Position numbers and translations under genes: made by a program
DNA from: Tannerellaceae bacterium
GTDB lineage: Bacteria > Bacteroidota > Bacteroidia > Bacteroidales > Tannerellaceae
Assembly: GCA_031257015.1 (NCBI GenBank)
Contig: JAIRPK010000063.1
Coordinates: forward strand, 1-61,882
Direction of reading: 5' to 3'
Length of the DNA: 61,882 nt
Notes under the pieces: model-generated
Database searches by the model: none
Seen by the model: the letters and a program-made list of their open reading frames with translations, nothing else
What the model was told of the DNA's origin: nothing
Shown here: in pieces, positions 37,291 through 46,916 of the stretch
How the letters are laid out: every line of letters starts with the position of its first letter
How positions within the stretch are numbered: the stretch's first letter is position 1

Positions 37291-37352
37291 AAAATGGAGA
37301 ATGACTTTCGCGCCGGAAAGGAAATTAAAGGCCGAAAAGCGTTCTCCATTTT
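37291..37352 (+). terminator. Long hairpin after the acyltransferase gene
   Basis: AAAATGGAGAA (37291-37301) and TTCTCCATTTT (37342-37352) pair perfectly around 40 bases and end in TTTTATT. It ends transcription from either side of the convergent genes. The remaining 37353-37513 has no gene. Confidence 0.55.
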
Positions 37353-37513
37353 ATTGCAAAAGAACTTCCCGAAAACATATTTTTCAGGACTTGCAACACG
37401 AACAAAAGCACAGTTCCGCTCAACAAACAGGCTTCATCTTAAAAGCAAAGCATGACGAAGAAAAAAACAGCGCCCACCCACTCGGCAAAGAGGCTAAGAC
37501 AGATCGCCCTCGC

Positions 37514-39016
37514 CTACTTCCCGTTAATCCTCATTCTCCCCGGAGCCATCAACATGTTTGCCGCCTCGTTCGCATCGAAGCTCACCGGTTTGGTAACAAA
37601 TTCGGGGATATTGTAAGAATAAAATGAATCCTCGTAGAAGTCCGCTGATGGCTGCGGCAGAAGAAAAGGCTTGCCAACATGGCCATCCTCGTCCACCGAA
37701 ACAATATATGGATGCGTATATAGCCCGTCGATTCGACGGCTCCCGAAGACCAGCCAACGCGAATTGCTGCTCCAGTTGTGATAACTCTCGGCAGCCGGAC
37801 TGTTTATTTCACATAATTCGCGCATGGAACCGTCGGAAAGGTTAAGGAGATAAAGGTCTGCCTCCTGATGCCAAATTCCGAAATTCCCGTAATCAAGCAA
37901 CGTATATATAATGTATCTGCCATCAAAAGAGGGACGTGGGAATGAGATACTTTTGCCCAACGCATCAGCATTTATCAATGTATCTATGTGTTGACCGAAG
38001 ACTCCGCTCTCCGGGTCGAAGTCGATACGACAAAGATTATACCTGATTTGTTTATAGTTCTCAGGCACCGATTGAGAACTCGCCCTGCAGAAATAAAGAC
38101 TGCGCCCATCCGGGGAGAAAGAAGGGAACGTCTCAAAATCAGACGAACTTAGCAGACTGGAACTTAGCGATTTATTCTCCCTGACATCATAGACAACAAT
38201 ATCCGAAGCAAGGTCGAGCACCTCAATCAGCTTATCCTTCGCAGCATGAAACATCTGCAAAGTTTTGTTCACTGAATATGCAACAAATCGCCCGGACGGA
38301 TGCCAATAAGGATAAACAAAAGAGCTAAGAGATTCCGGCGCTTTTGTATCAAGCAACACCAGCCCTTTGCCAGAGCCACCGCGCAAAAACGTTCCCCCAT
38401 GCACACCTCTGACATGCAAACTCATATTGTCGGGATTGCACTGGTTATAAGCATGACAGTTAATACAGCTGCCGGGAACAACAGTATTTTCGATAAGCGC
38501 TCTTTCTCGGAAATTAGATAACTCCCGTTCATAAATACCCATCTTACTATATACCTCATAGCCCGGAACCACCAGGCGATATGTCAAACCATAGTCAATC
38601 GGATAGCTACTTATGTAAATTGGGAATGAAGAATACTGCTCCCATCGCCCTCCTGACTTGACGGAAAGCGTAAGCTCAATTTTGTCGCCGACATTCTCCC
38701 CCAGGATTTTCTTCCATTCCTTATCATGGAAGCGAACCTCCGAAGCTGATTGTAAAGAAAACTCGCCGGATTTGCCTCCCTTTACATTTACATGCACCAT
38801 CTCATAATTCCTGTTCGCCAACCTGAAGTTCAGCGGAGCAATTGTCGAAGGAACCGTTACATCCGTATAGTCCGGAAAAATGAGCGGGCGAGCGGAGAGC
38901 AATTCACAGTCCACGATTCTCAACTCACGGTCTGTTCGCAAACCTGTACATGCGTTGAAAAATCCGACGACAAGCAGGCCATATAATAAGAATGAGCATT
39001 TTTTAATCCGTTTCAT
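37514..39016 (-). CDS. Lipoprotein with CxxCH haem motif and TolB/PD40-like propeller
   Basis: 500 aa with lipobox FFNAC (Cys23). Residues about 30-170 are beta-rich. SCINCHAYNQC holds a single CxxCH (Cys184, Cys187, His188), a possible c-type haem site. Residues about 215-490 contain several PD40/WD40-like strands with SPDGRSLYF, HPSGRFVAY and SNSRWLVFG. Similar lipoproteins in Bacteroidales are annotated as cytochrome c biosynthesis or TolB-like. It follows the DUF6057 membrane protein by 21 bases, so the two probably work together in the envelope. The role is unknown. Confidence 0.75.
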   Translation of the reverse strand: MKRIKKCSFLLYGLLVVGFFNACTGLRTDRELRIVDCELLSARPLIFPDYTDVTVPSTIAPLNFRLANRNYEMVHVNVKGGKSGEFSLQSASEVRFHDKEWKKILGENVGDKIELTLSVKSGGRWEQYSSFPIYISSYPIDYGLTYRLVVPGYEVYSKMGIYERELSNFRERALIENTVVPGSCINCHAYNQCNPDNMSLHVRGVHGGTFLRGGSGKGLVLLDTKAPESLSSFVYPYWHPSGRFVAYSVNKTLQMFHAAKDKLIEVLDLASDIVVYDVRENKSLSSSLLSSSDFETFPSFSPDGRSLYFCRASSQSVPENYKQIRYNLCRIDFDPESGVFGQHIDTLINADALGKSISFPRPSFDGRYIIYTLLDYGNFGIWHQEADLYLLNLSDGSMRELCEINSPAAESYHNWSSNSRWLVFGSRRIDGLYTHPYIVSVDEDGHVGKPFLLPQPSADFYEDSFYSYNIPEFVTKPVSFDANEAANMLMAPGRMRINGK

Positions 39017-39037
39017 AATTCGTTAACATGATTATAT

Positions 39038-40960
39038 TCAATATTGATAAGAAACTTCGACGGTCGATTTGCCAAGCTGTCTGAAATGAAAGTAAAACAA
39101 GAAAGATTTGGAGAAATCCTTTTCCAGATACTTCTCCGGCTCCTTCATGCTCGTATATATTTTGGCATAATTCTCGACGCTCTTGCGAATTTTCTCATCT
39201 ATGTGATAAGGGATAGAATCGAAACTTCTTCCGGACAATCCCCAATTGTAAAGGAGCGCCTCCTGGTAAGATTTAGGAATACTCTGGTAAACAAAATTCT
39301 TATTCAGTCCGAAATATATCGGGAAAAGCCTCACATCTTTCTTTAATAATGTACAGGCCATCAAATATTCATAAGCCATGCGATTATCCGGATGCTGTCG
39401 AAAGAGAATACCCAGCATCATGTCTTTCTCTTTTTCACTGAAAAGGAAATCTTCATTGGTAGAGAATTTCCTTATCATTCCCCATTCAGGATGCGCCGAT
39501 ATTTTGGCATCATTGTAAAGATATTCGCGAGTTTCACATGCCCATTTACGATAGAAAAGTGTTTTCTCAAGCAATCGCAGATACTTGGAAGCAAGCTCAT
39601 AGCGACCGCCAATTAAGTTCGTTTCAGCCAAACGCATAATACTGCGAACGCTCTTTTGACCATCTGGCAAAGCCTCCATTCCCTCCATCGCCAAGCGTTG
39701 CGCCGTATTCGTAAAACCCAAATAATAATACGGCTCGCAAGCGACCGTAGCGATCATGAAGTCGCGTCGAAAGCTCGGCAGCAAACCTTCCAAGCCATTC
39801 TGAAAATAATCAAACATGCGGTTAGGCAATTCTCCCATTTTATACAAAGCCAAGTTGAGGCAGGCTACCATCATCGGGCTTTTCGGATGTTTTTTGTCAG
39901 CCATTTGTATAATCGCCATCCAATTTTTCGTCCGGCAATAATGATCGTAAGCCATAAGCTCCTCCTTGGAAACATTATTTACATATCCGGTTTTAACGAC
40001 AAGCACATAAATGAGCATCACAATAAAAAGAGAACCGCCGACAGCCACCGGCAATCGCCCTCGCCCGACAATCCTGCAGAAACATACGCCAACCAATACA
40101 ACTGTTAGCGTCAATAGCCATAAGCATATAAACCGAAACGGCGGGAAAGCAACAAAATGTACATAATCTACGCCCCAAAAATAACGCGACAAAGGATATT
40201 GTTTCAACATTTCCTTCGCTATAAAAGGACAGGCAGCGGCAAATAATATCCCCACGACCAAAAACGAACAAAACCAACGTCGGGTTTTACCTTCTTTTGT
40301 CAAAAATCCGTATAACAAAGCCAAAAGCAAACTCAGATAAACAATACCTCCAATAGAAAAGTACAGAATCGGAAGCGTTAAAAGCAAACATCCCGTCCAT
40401 CCCCTGTCACCGCCCATAAGAAAAAGAGCGTAAGCCAGTGAAAAAAGTAAAGCCACCACGCCCCCGAATTGCGTATTCTCATCACACAAAAAATATAAAT
40501 ATCCAATCGAAGGCAAGAAAGAAACATATAACTCCCAATCGGCAATTCTGCCGGACATCAACAACAAAAATCTCCTGCCTGTGGAAGAAGAGTTATCTCC
40601 TCTAGAGCGAAATTTCAAACATACCCGCAACATAATCAACTGAATAGCGGCAAGAAAAAAAGAAACTGTCAAAGCACTCATCCACGAATGAAGAAAAAAT
40701 TGAGAAAAAAAACGACCGATATAATTACACAACCCACCGGGAGTAGAACATGTCTCTCGAAAATAATCTGCAGTAAAAATGAATAATTGAAACTGCTCTT
40801 TATAATGGAAATGATGAGGAATATATTTAAAAACAAAGAGGAATGTAAATACTCCAAAAGTAAAAGAGTAAAAATAATGCAGGTTGCTTAATAAATTACT
40901 GCCTGCCATCGCACTGCACGACACATTTAGCGGTTCATTCAGGTGTTTTTTCACGTCCAT
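39038..40960 (-). CDS. DUF6057-like multi-pass membrane protein
   Basis: 640 aa. About eight to ten membrane segments lie in residues 20-330 (FTFGVFTFLFVFKYIP, LTVSFFLAAIQLIMLRV, LPILYFSIGGIVYLSLLLAL), then a soluble C-terminal half with TPR-like helices (MVACLNLALYKMGELPNRMF, LRLLEKTLFYRKWACETREYLYNDA in parts). I assign it to the DUF6057 family by layout; its function is not known. It is first in a two-gene operon with the CxxCH lipoprotein and is preceded by TATCTTTG at 40991-40984, next to a group II intron remnant. Confidence 0.7.
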   Translation of the reverse strand: MDVKKHLNEPLNVSCSAMAGSNLLSNLHYFYSFTFGVFTFLFVFKYIPHHFHYKEQFQLFIFTADYFRETCSTPGGLCNYIGRFFSQFFLHSWMSALTVSFFLAAIQLIMLRVCLKFRSRGDNSSSTGRRFLLLMSGRIADWELYVSFLPSIGYLYFLCDENTQFGGVVALLFSLAYALFLMGGDRGWTGCLLLTLPILYFSIGGIVYLSLLLALLYGFLTKEGKTRRWFCSFLVVGILFAAACPFIAKEMLKQYPLSRYFWGVDYVHFVAFPPFRFICLWLLTLTVVLVGVCFCRIVGRGRLPVAVGGSLFIVMLIYVLVVKTGYVNNVSKEELMAYDHYCRTKNWMAIIQMADKKHPKSPMMVACLNLALYKMGELPNRMFDYFQNGLEGLLPSFRRDFMIATVACEPYYYLGFTNTAQRLAMEGMEALPDGQKSVRSIMRLAETNLIGGRYELASKYLRLLEKTLFYRKWACETREYLYNDAKISAHPEWGMIRKFSTNEDFLFSEKEKDMMLGILFRQHPDNRMAYEYLMACTLLKKDVRLFPIYFGLNKNFVYQSIPKSYQEALLYNWGLSGRSFDSIPYHIDEKIRKSVENYAKIYTSMKEPEKYLEKDFSKSFLFYFHFRQLGKSTVEVSYQY

Positions 40961-40983
40961 GATTTTAAAAGATGATTCATGAA

Positions 40984-40991
40984 CAAAGATA
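40984..40991 (-). promoter_or_regulatory. -7 element TATCTTTG of the DUF6057 operon
   Basis: Minus-strand TATCTTTG 24 bases before the start codon, with TTTG 16 bases further upstream. The group II intron 3' end (41044) lies 53 bases away. Confidence 0.6.
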
Positions 40992-41043
40992 ATTTTTTAG
41001 CAGAAATCAAACTCTTTATCAGCATCTTCCGGACGCCTCCCAA

Positions 41044-42030
41044 ATCGAGTAGGAGAAACGGGACTAATTCCCGTTTCGACCTCTCACACCACCGTACGTG
41101 CCGTCCGGCATACGGCGGTTCCCTTATTAACCTTTGAACACGGGATGATAATACATCTTAAAGGTCGGATAACCAGCACGCAGTAGTCGCGCATCAGATA
41201 ATGCTTCATGTATAGTAAATGTGCCGCCATACGCTAGTATTTCTTGCGGCAAAAGGCAGCAATCCTGACACGATTCTCATCCGGGACGAGTCTCTTCAGA
41301 TTTCGATAGCGGGTTTGTACTCGTTTCCAGGACTTCCAAATACACATGATGCGTCACGGAAGCAGTTCTTCCAACCACATTCTGTATATGCCGCCACTAC
41401 CTTGTTTCTTTTCACTTGTTTACAGGCTTGATCAGATTCGAGGTAAAAAAAAATCTAACAGGCTGTCACGTTCCGGTTCAATAGCTGTAAGACCATTTTC
41501 AGTTATCCTCATGAAAATCTGCATACCGCTCATTGCGCCGACTAGTCGGATAGATGTTCCATGTTCTGCTTTCTTCCCTTCATAAGGTAACTTTCATTTA
41601 TCTTGCTTAATTAGAGTTCTGCCCTTCCCGTGCCAACTCGTGATACGGACTATGGCGTATGTGACTTCTCACGACTAATCCTGTTTCAATCGCTTGAATT
41701 GCAATAAGCCAAACGTCCGTGATACCGCCCCGGTTATAAACGACTGCTTCCATCTCATGCGCTCCCTGACTTTACTCTATACGGATTCAGATAATTATTG
41801 GACTTCGCTTTGTTTTGCAAGCTCGTCCTCCATAATTCAGCCTTATAGTCAGTTTCTGTTCGTGGAGCCGAAACCTTGCCTCCTGTTTACTTTGGATTCC
41901 ATCTCGCAGTGGACACCCTTGCTTTCGGCTAACAATTCCCATTATCAAGAATCGTTCGGGACTTACCCCCTATAGCTGTCGCCCGTACCGGGCGAACTAA
42001 TAAATCCCACCTTCGCAGGCAGGATTTATG
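41044..42030 (-). mobile_element. Decayed group II intron (RNA domains V-VI intact)
   Basis: On the minus strand, 41126-41085 is a domain V hairpin (CCGCCGTATGCC paired with GGCACGTACGGTGG, CGC triad), followed by GTGTGAGAGG and a domain VI hairpin ACGGGAATTAGTCCCGT, ending CTACTCGAT at 41044. At the other end (42030-41970) a stem ATAAATCC/GGATTTAT and CGCCCGGTACGGGCG look like domain I. The total of about 1 kb is half of a full intron, and the reverse transcriptase is largely missing. The 5' boundary is approximate. Confidence 0.8.
41219..41440 (-). pseudogene. Remnant of intron reverse transcriptase/maturase
   Basis: Minus-strand reading gives MCIWKSWKRVQTRYRNLKRL and RVRIAAFCRKKY, matching the C-terminal maturase domain, then a stop and shifts. 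Just upstream QVKRNKGSGGIYRM resembles the N-terminal RT0 motif. The core RT motifs (YADD and others) are gone, so most of the ORF was deleted and the rest is frameshifted. Confidence 0.75.
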
Positions 42031-42124
42031 ACTCATTGAAATCTAATCTTTAATTATACTAATTCTAATTATCAATAATAAACTTGAACATAATCCACCG
42101 CATGAATAGATAAAAATCTCTGTC

Positions 42125-42844
42125 TCACGACATATTCCACGCGAAATTTAATTCTCTTACTACGAATTTATTATACTGTGAATATTCCCCTACTGCCCCT
42201 TCTTTGCCCCTCGTGTTTTCCCATCGGAAAGTATAATAGAGCGTTCTACCCCGGGCTTTAACTGTTAAATGTCACGCGGAAAGCCGTGCACGAACTAAAT
42301 TTCGAATTAAGCAGGTCATTACAGTCCGTAACCGGTTCATCACTAACCCTGAAGCGTATTTCGACACCCTTCTGACCAGCCGGCAACTTCGTCACCGAAC
42401 TTCCTTCCGCATGTACTTTAAATTCTATTGTAACTGGTTCGGGCGTAAATACATCCGCTCAGGATGAGTGATCTCCTGCGGAGCCGAAGTATGTACGCTT
42501 TTGTGCACCAGCAATCTCATATTGCGCCGCACCTCATCCGTTATGGCAGAATTGTAAGTCACATGCTCTTTCAGGAAAGCGCGAATAGCGTCCTGATAAG
42601 CGGATGTAGCCTCCTTCTTGGCAATGACTGCCCTCGCCTGATTGATTGCTATCGAATACTTGGAGTTGTAACTAGCATGCAGATTTTTCAGTTCAAGGAA
42701 AGATCTTTTTTGAACACAGCCAACTCCGTTTAATCCTTCAGTTACGTTATTTTCTCCACCGGAAATGTCTATGTTCCACGCCGCAACATTCGTCTCGATT
42801 TCTTTCATGACGATGTCTGCCATGAATAAAATTCCGATTCCCAC
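42125..42844 (-). pseudogene. Frameshifted Bacteroidetes hypothetical protein
   Basis: The minus frame from 42844 is open for 139 codons (LHASYNSKYSIAI, AFLKEHVTYNSAITDEVRRN, LLVHKSVHTSAP). A one-base loss near 42468-42445 shifts it, and the reading then continues as PVTIEFKVHAEGSSVTKLPA, KGVEIRFRVSDEP. After a second shift it runs on as GRTLYYTFRWENTRGKEG to a stop at 42125. Together the parts give a protein of about 240 aa of a family common in Bacteroidales (helical part plus Ig-like part). The function of intact homologues is unknown. Confidence 0.75.
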
Positions 42845-42874
42845 CGAGGGAATACATAATGCGACTGCCTCATA

Positions 42875-43267
42875 TTAATTAATGTATATAAAAGGTTTTA
42901 AAACAATGCTCATTTTCATAACCCAGGAAATCGAAGAATCGCACACCAGAGTCTGCGGAGCGTGCTCCATGACTTGCGGGGGATTCCCCGTGACCTGCCG
43001 GGAAACATCAAGATCCAGCGTTGAAAACTCCACGATAAGGGAGGACGCCCCCACGGCGAGCGAGTAAAGTCCCGCACGCTCATGGGATTGTCCCTCGTCT
43101 TCCGAATCGCTATCCTGGAAGATAGGGTGGACTGGATATGGTGCATTTTTAGTTTCATTAATCTCCATTATATACTCCGCACAAAGTCGTAACACTTCCT
43201 TGTCATCCGCGGGAACATCAACAAAAAAGAGAGGATGTTTTGTTATTATCATTTTATACATAATCAT
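42875..43267 (-). CDS. Hypothetical protein
   Basis: 130 aa starting MIMYKMIITKHPLFFVDVPADD. No family, signal peptide or membrane segment is recognised. A Glu/Asp-rich stretch (SDSEDEGQSHER) is in the middle and the C-terminus is hydrophobic. It lies 30 bases upstream of the pseudogene on the same strand, and may belong to the same decaying unit. A shadow frame of 80 codons overlaps it, so coding is plausible rather than certain. Confidence 0.4.
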   Translation of the reverse strand: MIMYKMIITKHPLFFVDVPADDKEVLRLCAEYIMEINETKNAPYPVHPIFQDSDSEDEGQSHERAGLYSLAVGASSLIVEFSTLDLDVSRQVTGNPPQVMEHAPQTLVCDSSISWVMKMSIVLKPFIYIN

Positions 43268-43912
43268 ATCTATATATTGCTATTTTTATTTATTACGTCA
43301 CAAAGGTAAATGGAAATTAAATTGCAAATTTTCATCTAAATCATCAAAAAATTCACCAATACAATCACTTCTCAAATTATTTTTTCATTCATTTGAGCAA
43401 TTTCAGATCTCTAGTTGAACGAGAATATGAATTTCCAGTCTGATTGACAGAATTATAGCGACTTAGGTCGTTTTATCTTCATTTTTGAGATAACAAAAAA
43501 GATAAGGCTATGAGAAACCAACGTTATGAGTGAAAAAAACGATAAACAGCGGAACAGGACGGCATCCAAAATTATATATTTCGAAGCTGGCAATAAACGG
43601 AAAAGCAGAGTTGACTTTAATAAACTGGCATTTTAGCTGTGTAGTTTGACGAAGGAAAAAATCATTTCCGGAGCCTCCGTTAGCCCCGCCAGAAGCATAT
43701 CTCGAACCGGCTGGCGGAATGATAGTTGAAGTGCGGCTGTCAATGTTAAAAAAACTGCGGTTGCTATGCTATACTGTTAAGCCCCGTTAAGTGTTAAAAT
43801 GAGTGGTTAAAAGAACTGAAAAAAGCCCCTGAGGATAGACGAAATGTCCGTTTTTTGAGTTTTATTTGTTGTATTAATTATATTATAATGTATAACTAAA
43901 AAGAATTGAAAA
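43268..43912. other. Gap of about 645 bases without a gene
   Basis: AT-rich. I see only a 7-bp hairpin CCGCCAG/CTGGCGG at 43686-43717 and a TTAAGTGTTAAAATGAGTGG stretch before the protease gene. No promoter of the TAnnTTTG type is clear. Confidence 0.5.
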
Positions 43913-45442
43913 ATGAAGAAAATATGGAAAAATGTGCTTGGCATCGCACTCATAGTAGCAATCAGCATTAGTGCCGCAATTGCCACGAGCGCGTACCTGA
44001 CAATCAAGAAACAAGCCTATTCACCTTATGTGACTGAAGAAAACTCTTACGGATTCAAGCAGCCTATCCGTATGGTTAATTACGAAACCGTAGCAGCGGA
44101 ACATATAGACTTTACAGTAGCTGCCGAGAACGCTGTTCACGCTGTTGTTCATATCAAATCGACCGTAGAGCGCCACGGTCGTGCCCAGCAATATGTCGAT
44201 CCTTTTGAATACTTTTTCGGATTCGGCGGCCGCGGCTACCAGCAACGCCAACCCCAGCCGCAAATAGGCTTCGGCTCCGGCGTCATCATTTCATCCGACG
44301 GCTACATTATTACCAACAACCACGTTGTTGAACATGCCGATGACATAGAAGTAACACTTAACGATTCTCGCAAGTTTACAGCCAAATTAATCGGTACAGA
44401 CCCCGAAACAGACATAGCATTATTAAAAATAGATGGGAGAAATTTCGCGACAATCCCATTTGGAGATTCTGACAAGCTAAAGATTGGCGAGTGGGTTCTT
44501 GCTGTCGGGAATCCATTCAATCTGACCTCGACCGTAACCGCCGGCATCGTCAGCGCCAAGGGCCGTGGCACAGAAATGTACATGTATGGCAGTAGCAATG
44601 ACGATCGCGAGCGCAAAATACAGTCCTATATCCAGACTGATGCCGCCGTCAACCGTGGGAATAGCGGCGGGGCGCTTGTGAATACAAAAGGCGAGCTTGT
44701 GGGAATCAACACAATGATCATGTCAGAGACAGGGAATTACGCTGGATATTCCTTCGCAGTTCCGATTAGCATAGCCGGAAAAGTTGTTGAAGACTTGAAG
44801 AAACACGGTGCGGTTCAGCGTGCGTTTCTTGGCGTCCAAATAAAAGATGTAAAACATGTAGAAGAGAATAGGAAGAAAACACTAAAAGTATTGGAAGGCG
44901 CCTACATAGACAGTTTCTCTTCCCAAAGCGCCGCTAAAACCGCCGGAATGGAAGAAGGCGACGTTATCATAGCCGTCAACGATTCAAAGATTCGGACAGC
45001 CAGCGATTTGCAAGAAAAGATAAGCCGTTTCCGCCCCGGTGATAAGGTAAACGTTACGATTGATCGAAACGGCAGTGAAAAGACACTGAAAGTGGAACTG
45101 CGGAACTCCCAAGGCAACACCGAAATTGTCAAAGAACATAGCGATGCCGTCGAAACGCTTGGCGCCGCCTTTAAGGAAATCAGCGACAAACAGAAGCGTG
45201 AGCTAGGGATCAGCTACGGCATCGAAGTAGCGGCATTGTTCAACGGCAAACTCAAAGAGGCCGGCATCTCAAAAGGCTTTATCATCATGCTTGCCAACGA
45301 CCAAAAGATAAACAGTTCCCAAGACTTGGAAAAAGTTGTCGAGCGTATCATCAAGAAAGGCGGGGACGACATGCTGCTCATCCTGAAGGGCATAAATTCC
45401 AACGGACGCAACCGTTATTATGCAATAGATTTGGCGAATTGA
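43913..45442 (+). CDS. degP: HtrA/DegP-type periplasmic serine protease
   Basis: 509 aa. The N-terminus has one hydrophobic segment (about 8-30), either signal peptide or anchor. The trypsin-like domain has the catalytic triad His137 (TNNHVVEHAD), Asp167 (PETDIALLKI) and Ser251 (NRGNSGGALVN). PDZ1 follows at about 305-400 (GAYIDSFSSQSAAKTAGMEEGDVIIAVN in part), and a diverged PDZ2 at about 415-505. It degrades or refolds damaged envelope proteins. The gene is monocistronic; a terminator is at 45732-45760 and rpoD follows after 374 bases. Confidence 0.96.
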   Translation: MKKIWKNVLGIALIVAISISAAIATSAYLTIKKQAYSPYVTEENSYGFKQPIRMVNYETVAAEHIDFTVAAENAVHAVVHIKSTVERHGRAQQYVDPFEYFFGFGGRGYQQRQPQPQIGFGSGVIISSDGYIITNNHVVEHADDIEVTLNDSRKFTAKLIGTDPETDIALLKIDGRNFATIPFGDSDKLKIGEWVLAVGNPFNLTSTVTAGIVSAKGRGTEMYMYGSSNDDRERKIQSYIQTDAAVNRGNSGGALVNTKGELVGINTMIMSETGNYAGYSFAVPISIAGKVVEDLKKHGAVQRAFLGVQIKDVKHVEENRKKTLKVLEGAYIDSFSSQSAAKTAGMEEGDVIIAVNDSKIRTASDLQEKISRFRPGDKVNVTIDRNGSEKTLKVELRNSQGNTEIVKEHSDAVETLGAAFKEISDKQKRELGISYGIEVAALFNGKLKEAGISKGFIIMLANDQKINSSQDLEKVVERIIKKGGDDMLLILKGINSNGRNRYYAIDLAN

Positions 45443-45731
45443 TTAAAAAACTTAGGAGTATTTCTTTAAATTATTTTTTCTTCATTACGCTCATTTGTGA
45501 GAATTCTCATTTACGAAAGTAAACTCCGCTTTTTCCTTTGTCGAAAGCCTCGAAAAATCTAATTTTAAGAAATCCCCTTAACAATAAAGCTCCCACCTTA
45601 TCATGCAAACTCGGTTGAAAGTGCTGTAAAAAAGAATAAGCCAGGCAAACATTATTACAAAGCCTGGAGAAGGCGAACATTAGAAATTGTTCCAAGAAAG
45701 CATGGGCAAAAGATTGTTAAAGGTTTATAAA

Positions 45732-45768
45732 AAGGCTGTATGTAATCATCATGCAGCCTTATTTTATT
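45732..45768 (+). terminator. Terminator-like hairpin upstream of rpoD
   Basis: AAGGCTG (45732-45738) pairs with CAGCCTT (45754-45760), then ATTTTATT. It may end the protease transcript; the gap 45443-45731 holds no gene. Confidence 0.6.
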
Positions 45769-45781
45769 GGAGAAATAACAC

Positions 45782-45789
45782 TACCTTTG
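45782..45789 (+). promoter_or_regulatory. -7 element TACCTTTG of rpoD
   Basis: TACCTTTG 27 bases before the chosen start ATG at 45817. The -33 element is not clear. Confidence 0.55.
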
Positions 45790-45816
45790 CCGTTCATATT
45801 CACAAACTTTTATCGA

Positions 45817-46677
45817 ATGAGACAGTTAAAAATAACAAAGTCAATCACTAACCGCGAAAGCGCTTCGCTGGATAAGTATCTTCAAGAAATTGGCCGCGAA
45901 GATCTAATTACGGTCGAAGAGGAAGTTGAATTAGCGCAAGCGATCAAAAGAGGCGATCGTCGAGCCTTGGAGAAGCTAACCAGAGCAAATTTGCGTTTCG
46001 TCGTTTCAGTCGCCAAGCAATATCAAAATCAAGGCTTGAGTCTTCCAGATTTAATCAACGAAGGCAATTTGGGACTGATAAAAGCGGCGGAGAAATTCGA
46101 TGAAACCAGAGGCTTTAAATTCATATCTTATGCAGTATGGTGGATACGTCAATCAATTCTCCAGGCCCTAGCAGAACAGTCAAGAATCGTTCGGTTGCCA
46201 TTAAATCAGGTTGGCTCGTTAAATAAAATCAGCAAAGCTTTTTCAAAATTCGAGCAGGAAAATGAACGACGCCCTTCCCCCGAAGAATTGGCAGAGGAAT
46301 TGGATATTCCGGTGGACAAAATCTCCGATACTTTGAAAGTTTCAGGCCGACACATATCCGTCGATGCTCCATTTGTTGAAGGTGAGGACAACAACCTTCT
46401 GGATGTTCTTGTGAATGATGACGCTCCTATTGCCGATCGCACGCTGATGTTTGAATCCTTGTCGAAGGAGATTGAGCGCGCCCTGTCAACTTTAACCGAA
46501 CGTGAAAGCGACATCATCAAAATGTTCTTCGGAATAGGCTGCCAGGAGATGACGCTAGAAGAGATCGGCGACAAGTTTGCTCTGACACGGGAGCGCGTCC
46601 GCCAAATTAAGGAAAAGGCCATCCGTCGGCTACGCCAAGGCACGCGGAGCAAACTGCTTAAATCCTACTTGGGATAA
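45817..46677 (+). CDS. rpoD: Primary RNA polymerase sigma factor
   Basis: 286 aa from the ATG at 45817 ([20 protein letters not shown]); the longer frame to 45751 overlaps the promoter. Region 1.2 begins near residue 15, region 2 has [20 protein letters not shown] and the DNA-melting YAVWWIRQ, and region 4 has [20 protein letters not shown]. Region 1.1 is missing, as normal for the primary sigma factor of Bacteroidetes. This is the protein expected to read the TAnnTTTG/TTTG promoters seen throughout the window. The nested hairpin at 46691-46781 ends the gene. Confidence 0.96.
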   Translation: MRQLKITKSITNRESASLDKYLQEIGREDLITVEEEVELAQAIKRGDRRALEKLTRANLRFVVSVAKQYQNQGLSLPDLINEGNLGLIKAAEKFDETRGFKFISYAVWWIRQSILQALAEQSRIVRLPLNQVGSLNKISKAFSKFEQENERRPSPEELAEELDIPVDKISDTLKVSGRHISVDAPFVEGEDNNLLDVLVNDDAPIADRTLMFESLSKEIERALSTLTERESDIIKMFFGIGCQEMTLEEIGDKFALTRERVRQIKEKAIRRLRQGTRSKLLKSYLG

Positions 46678-46690
46678 TCGTAATAACTAT

Positions 46691-46781
46691 AATAAATCAC
46701 TGCCATCCGGCAGGCAGAAAAACGAGCAGGTCTAAAATTAACGGCCTGCTCATTTTTTTTGCCTAGCAGCAGTGATTTATT
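46691..46781 (+). terminator. Nested hairpin terminator of rpoD
   Basis: The inner stem GAGCAGG/CCTGCTC is followed by ATTTTTTTT (46724-46760). An outer 13-bp stem AATAAATCACTGC (46691-46703) with GCAGTGATTTATT (46769-46781) encloses it. The double stem is unusual for a plain terminator and would work on both strands. Confidence 0.8.
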
Positions 46782-46866
46782 ATTATGATATAAATGATAC
46801 GATAATTAATCACACTCCAAGCTAATTCATAATTTATTTTATCAGTAACAACATCCTTTCTTGTTT

Positions 46867-46899
46867 TAGGATAAAAAACTTCGTCATAGTTTTATCCTA
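46867..46899. repeat. Inverted repeat past tamL
   Basis: TAGGATAAAA and TTTTATCCTA, 10 bp perfect around 13 bases, 18 bases after the tamL stop. No T-run on the minus side; possible 3'-end hairpin. Confidence 0.5.
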
Positions 46900-46916
46900 G
46901 AGAACAAGCCTGAAGC

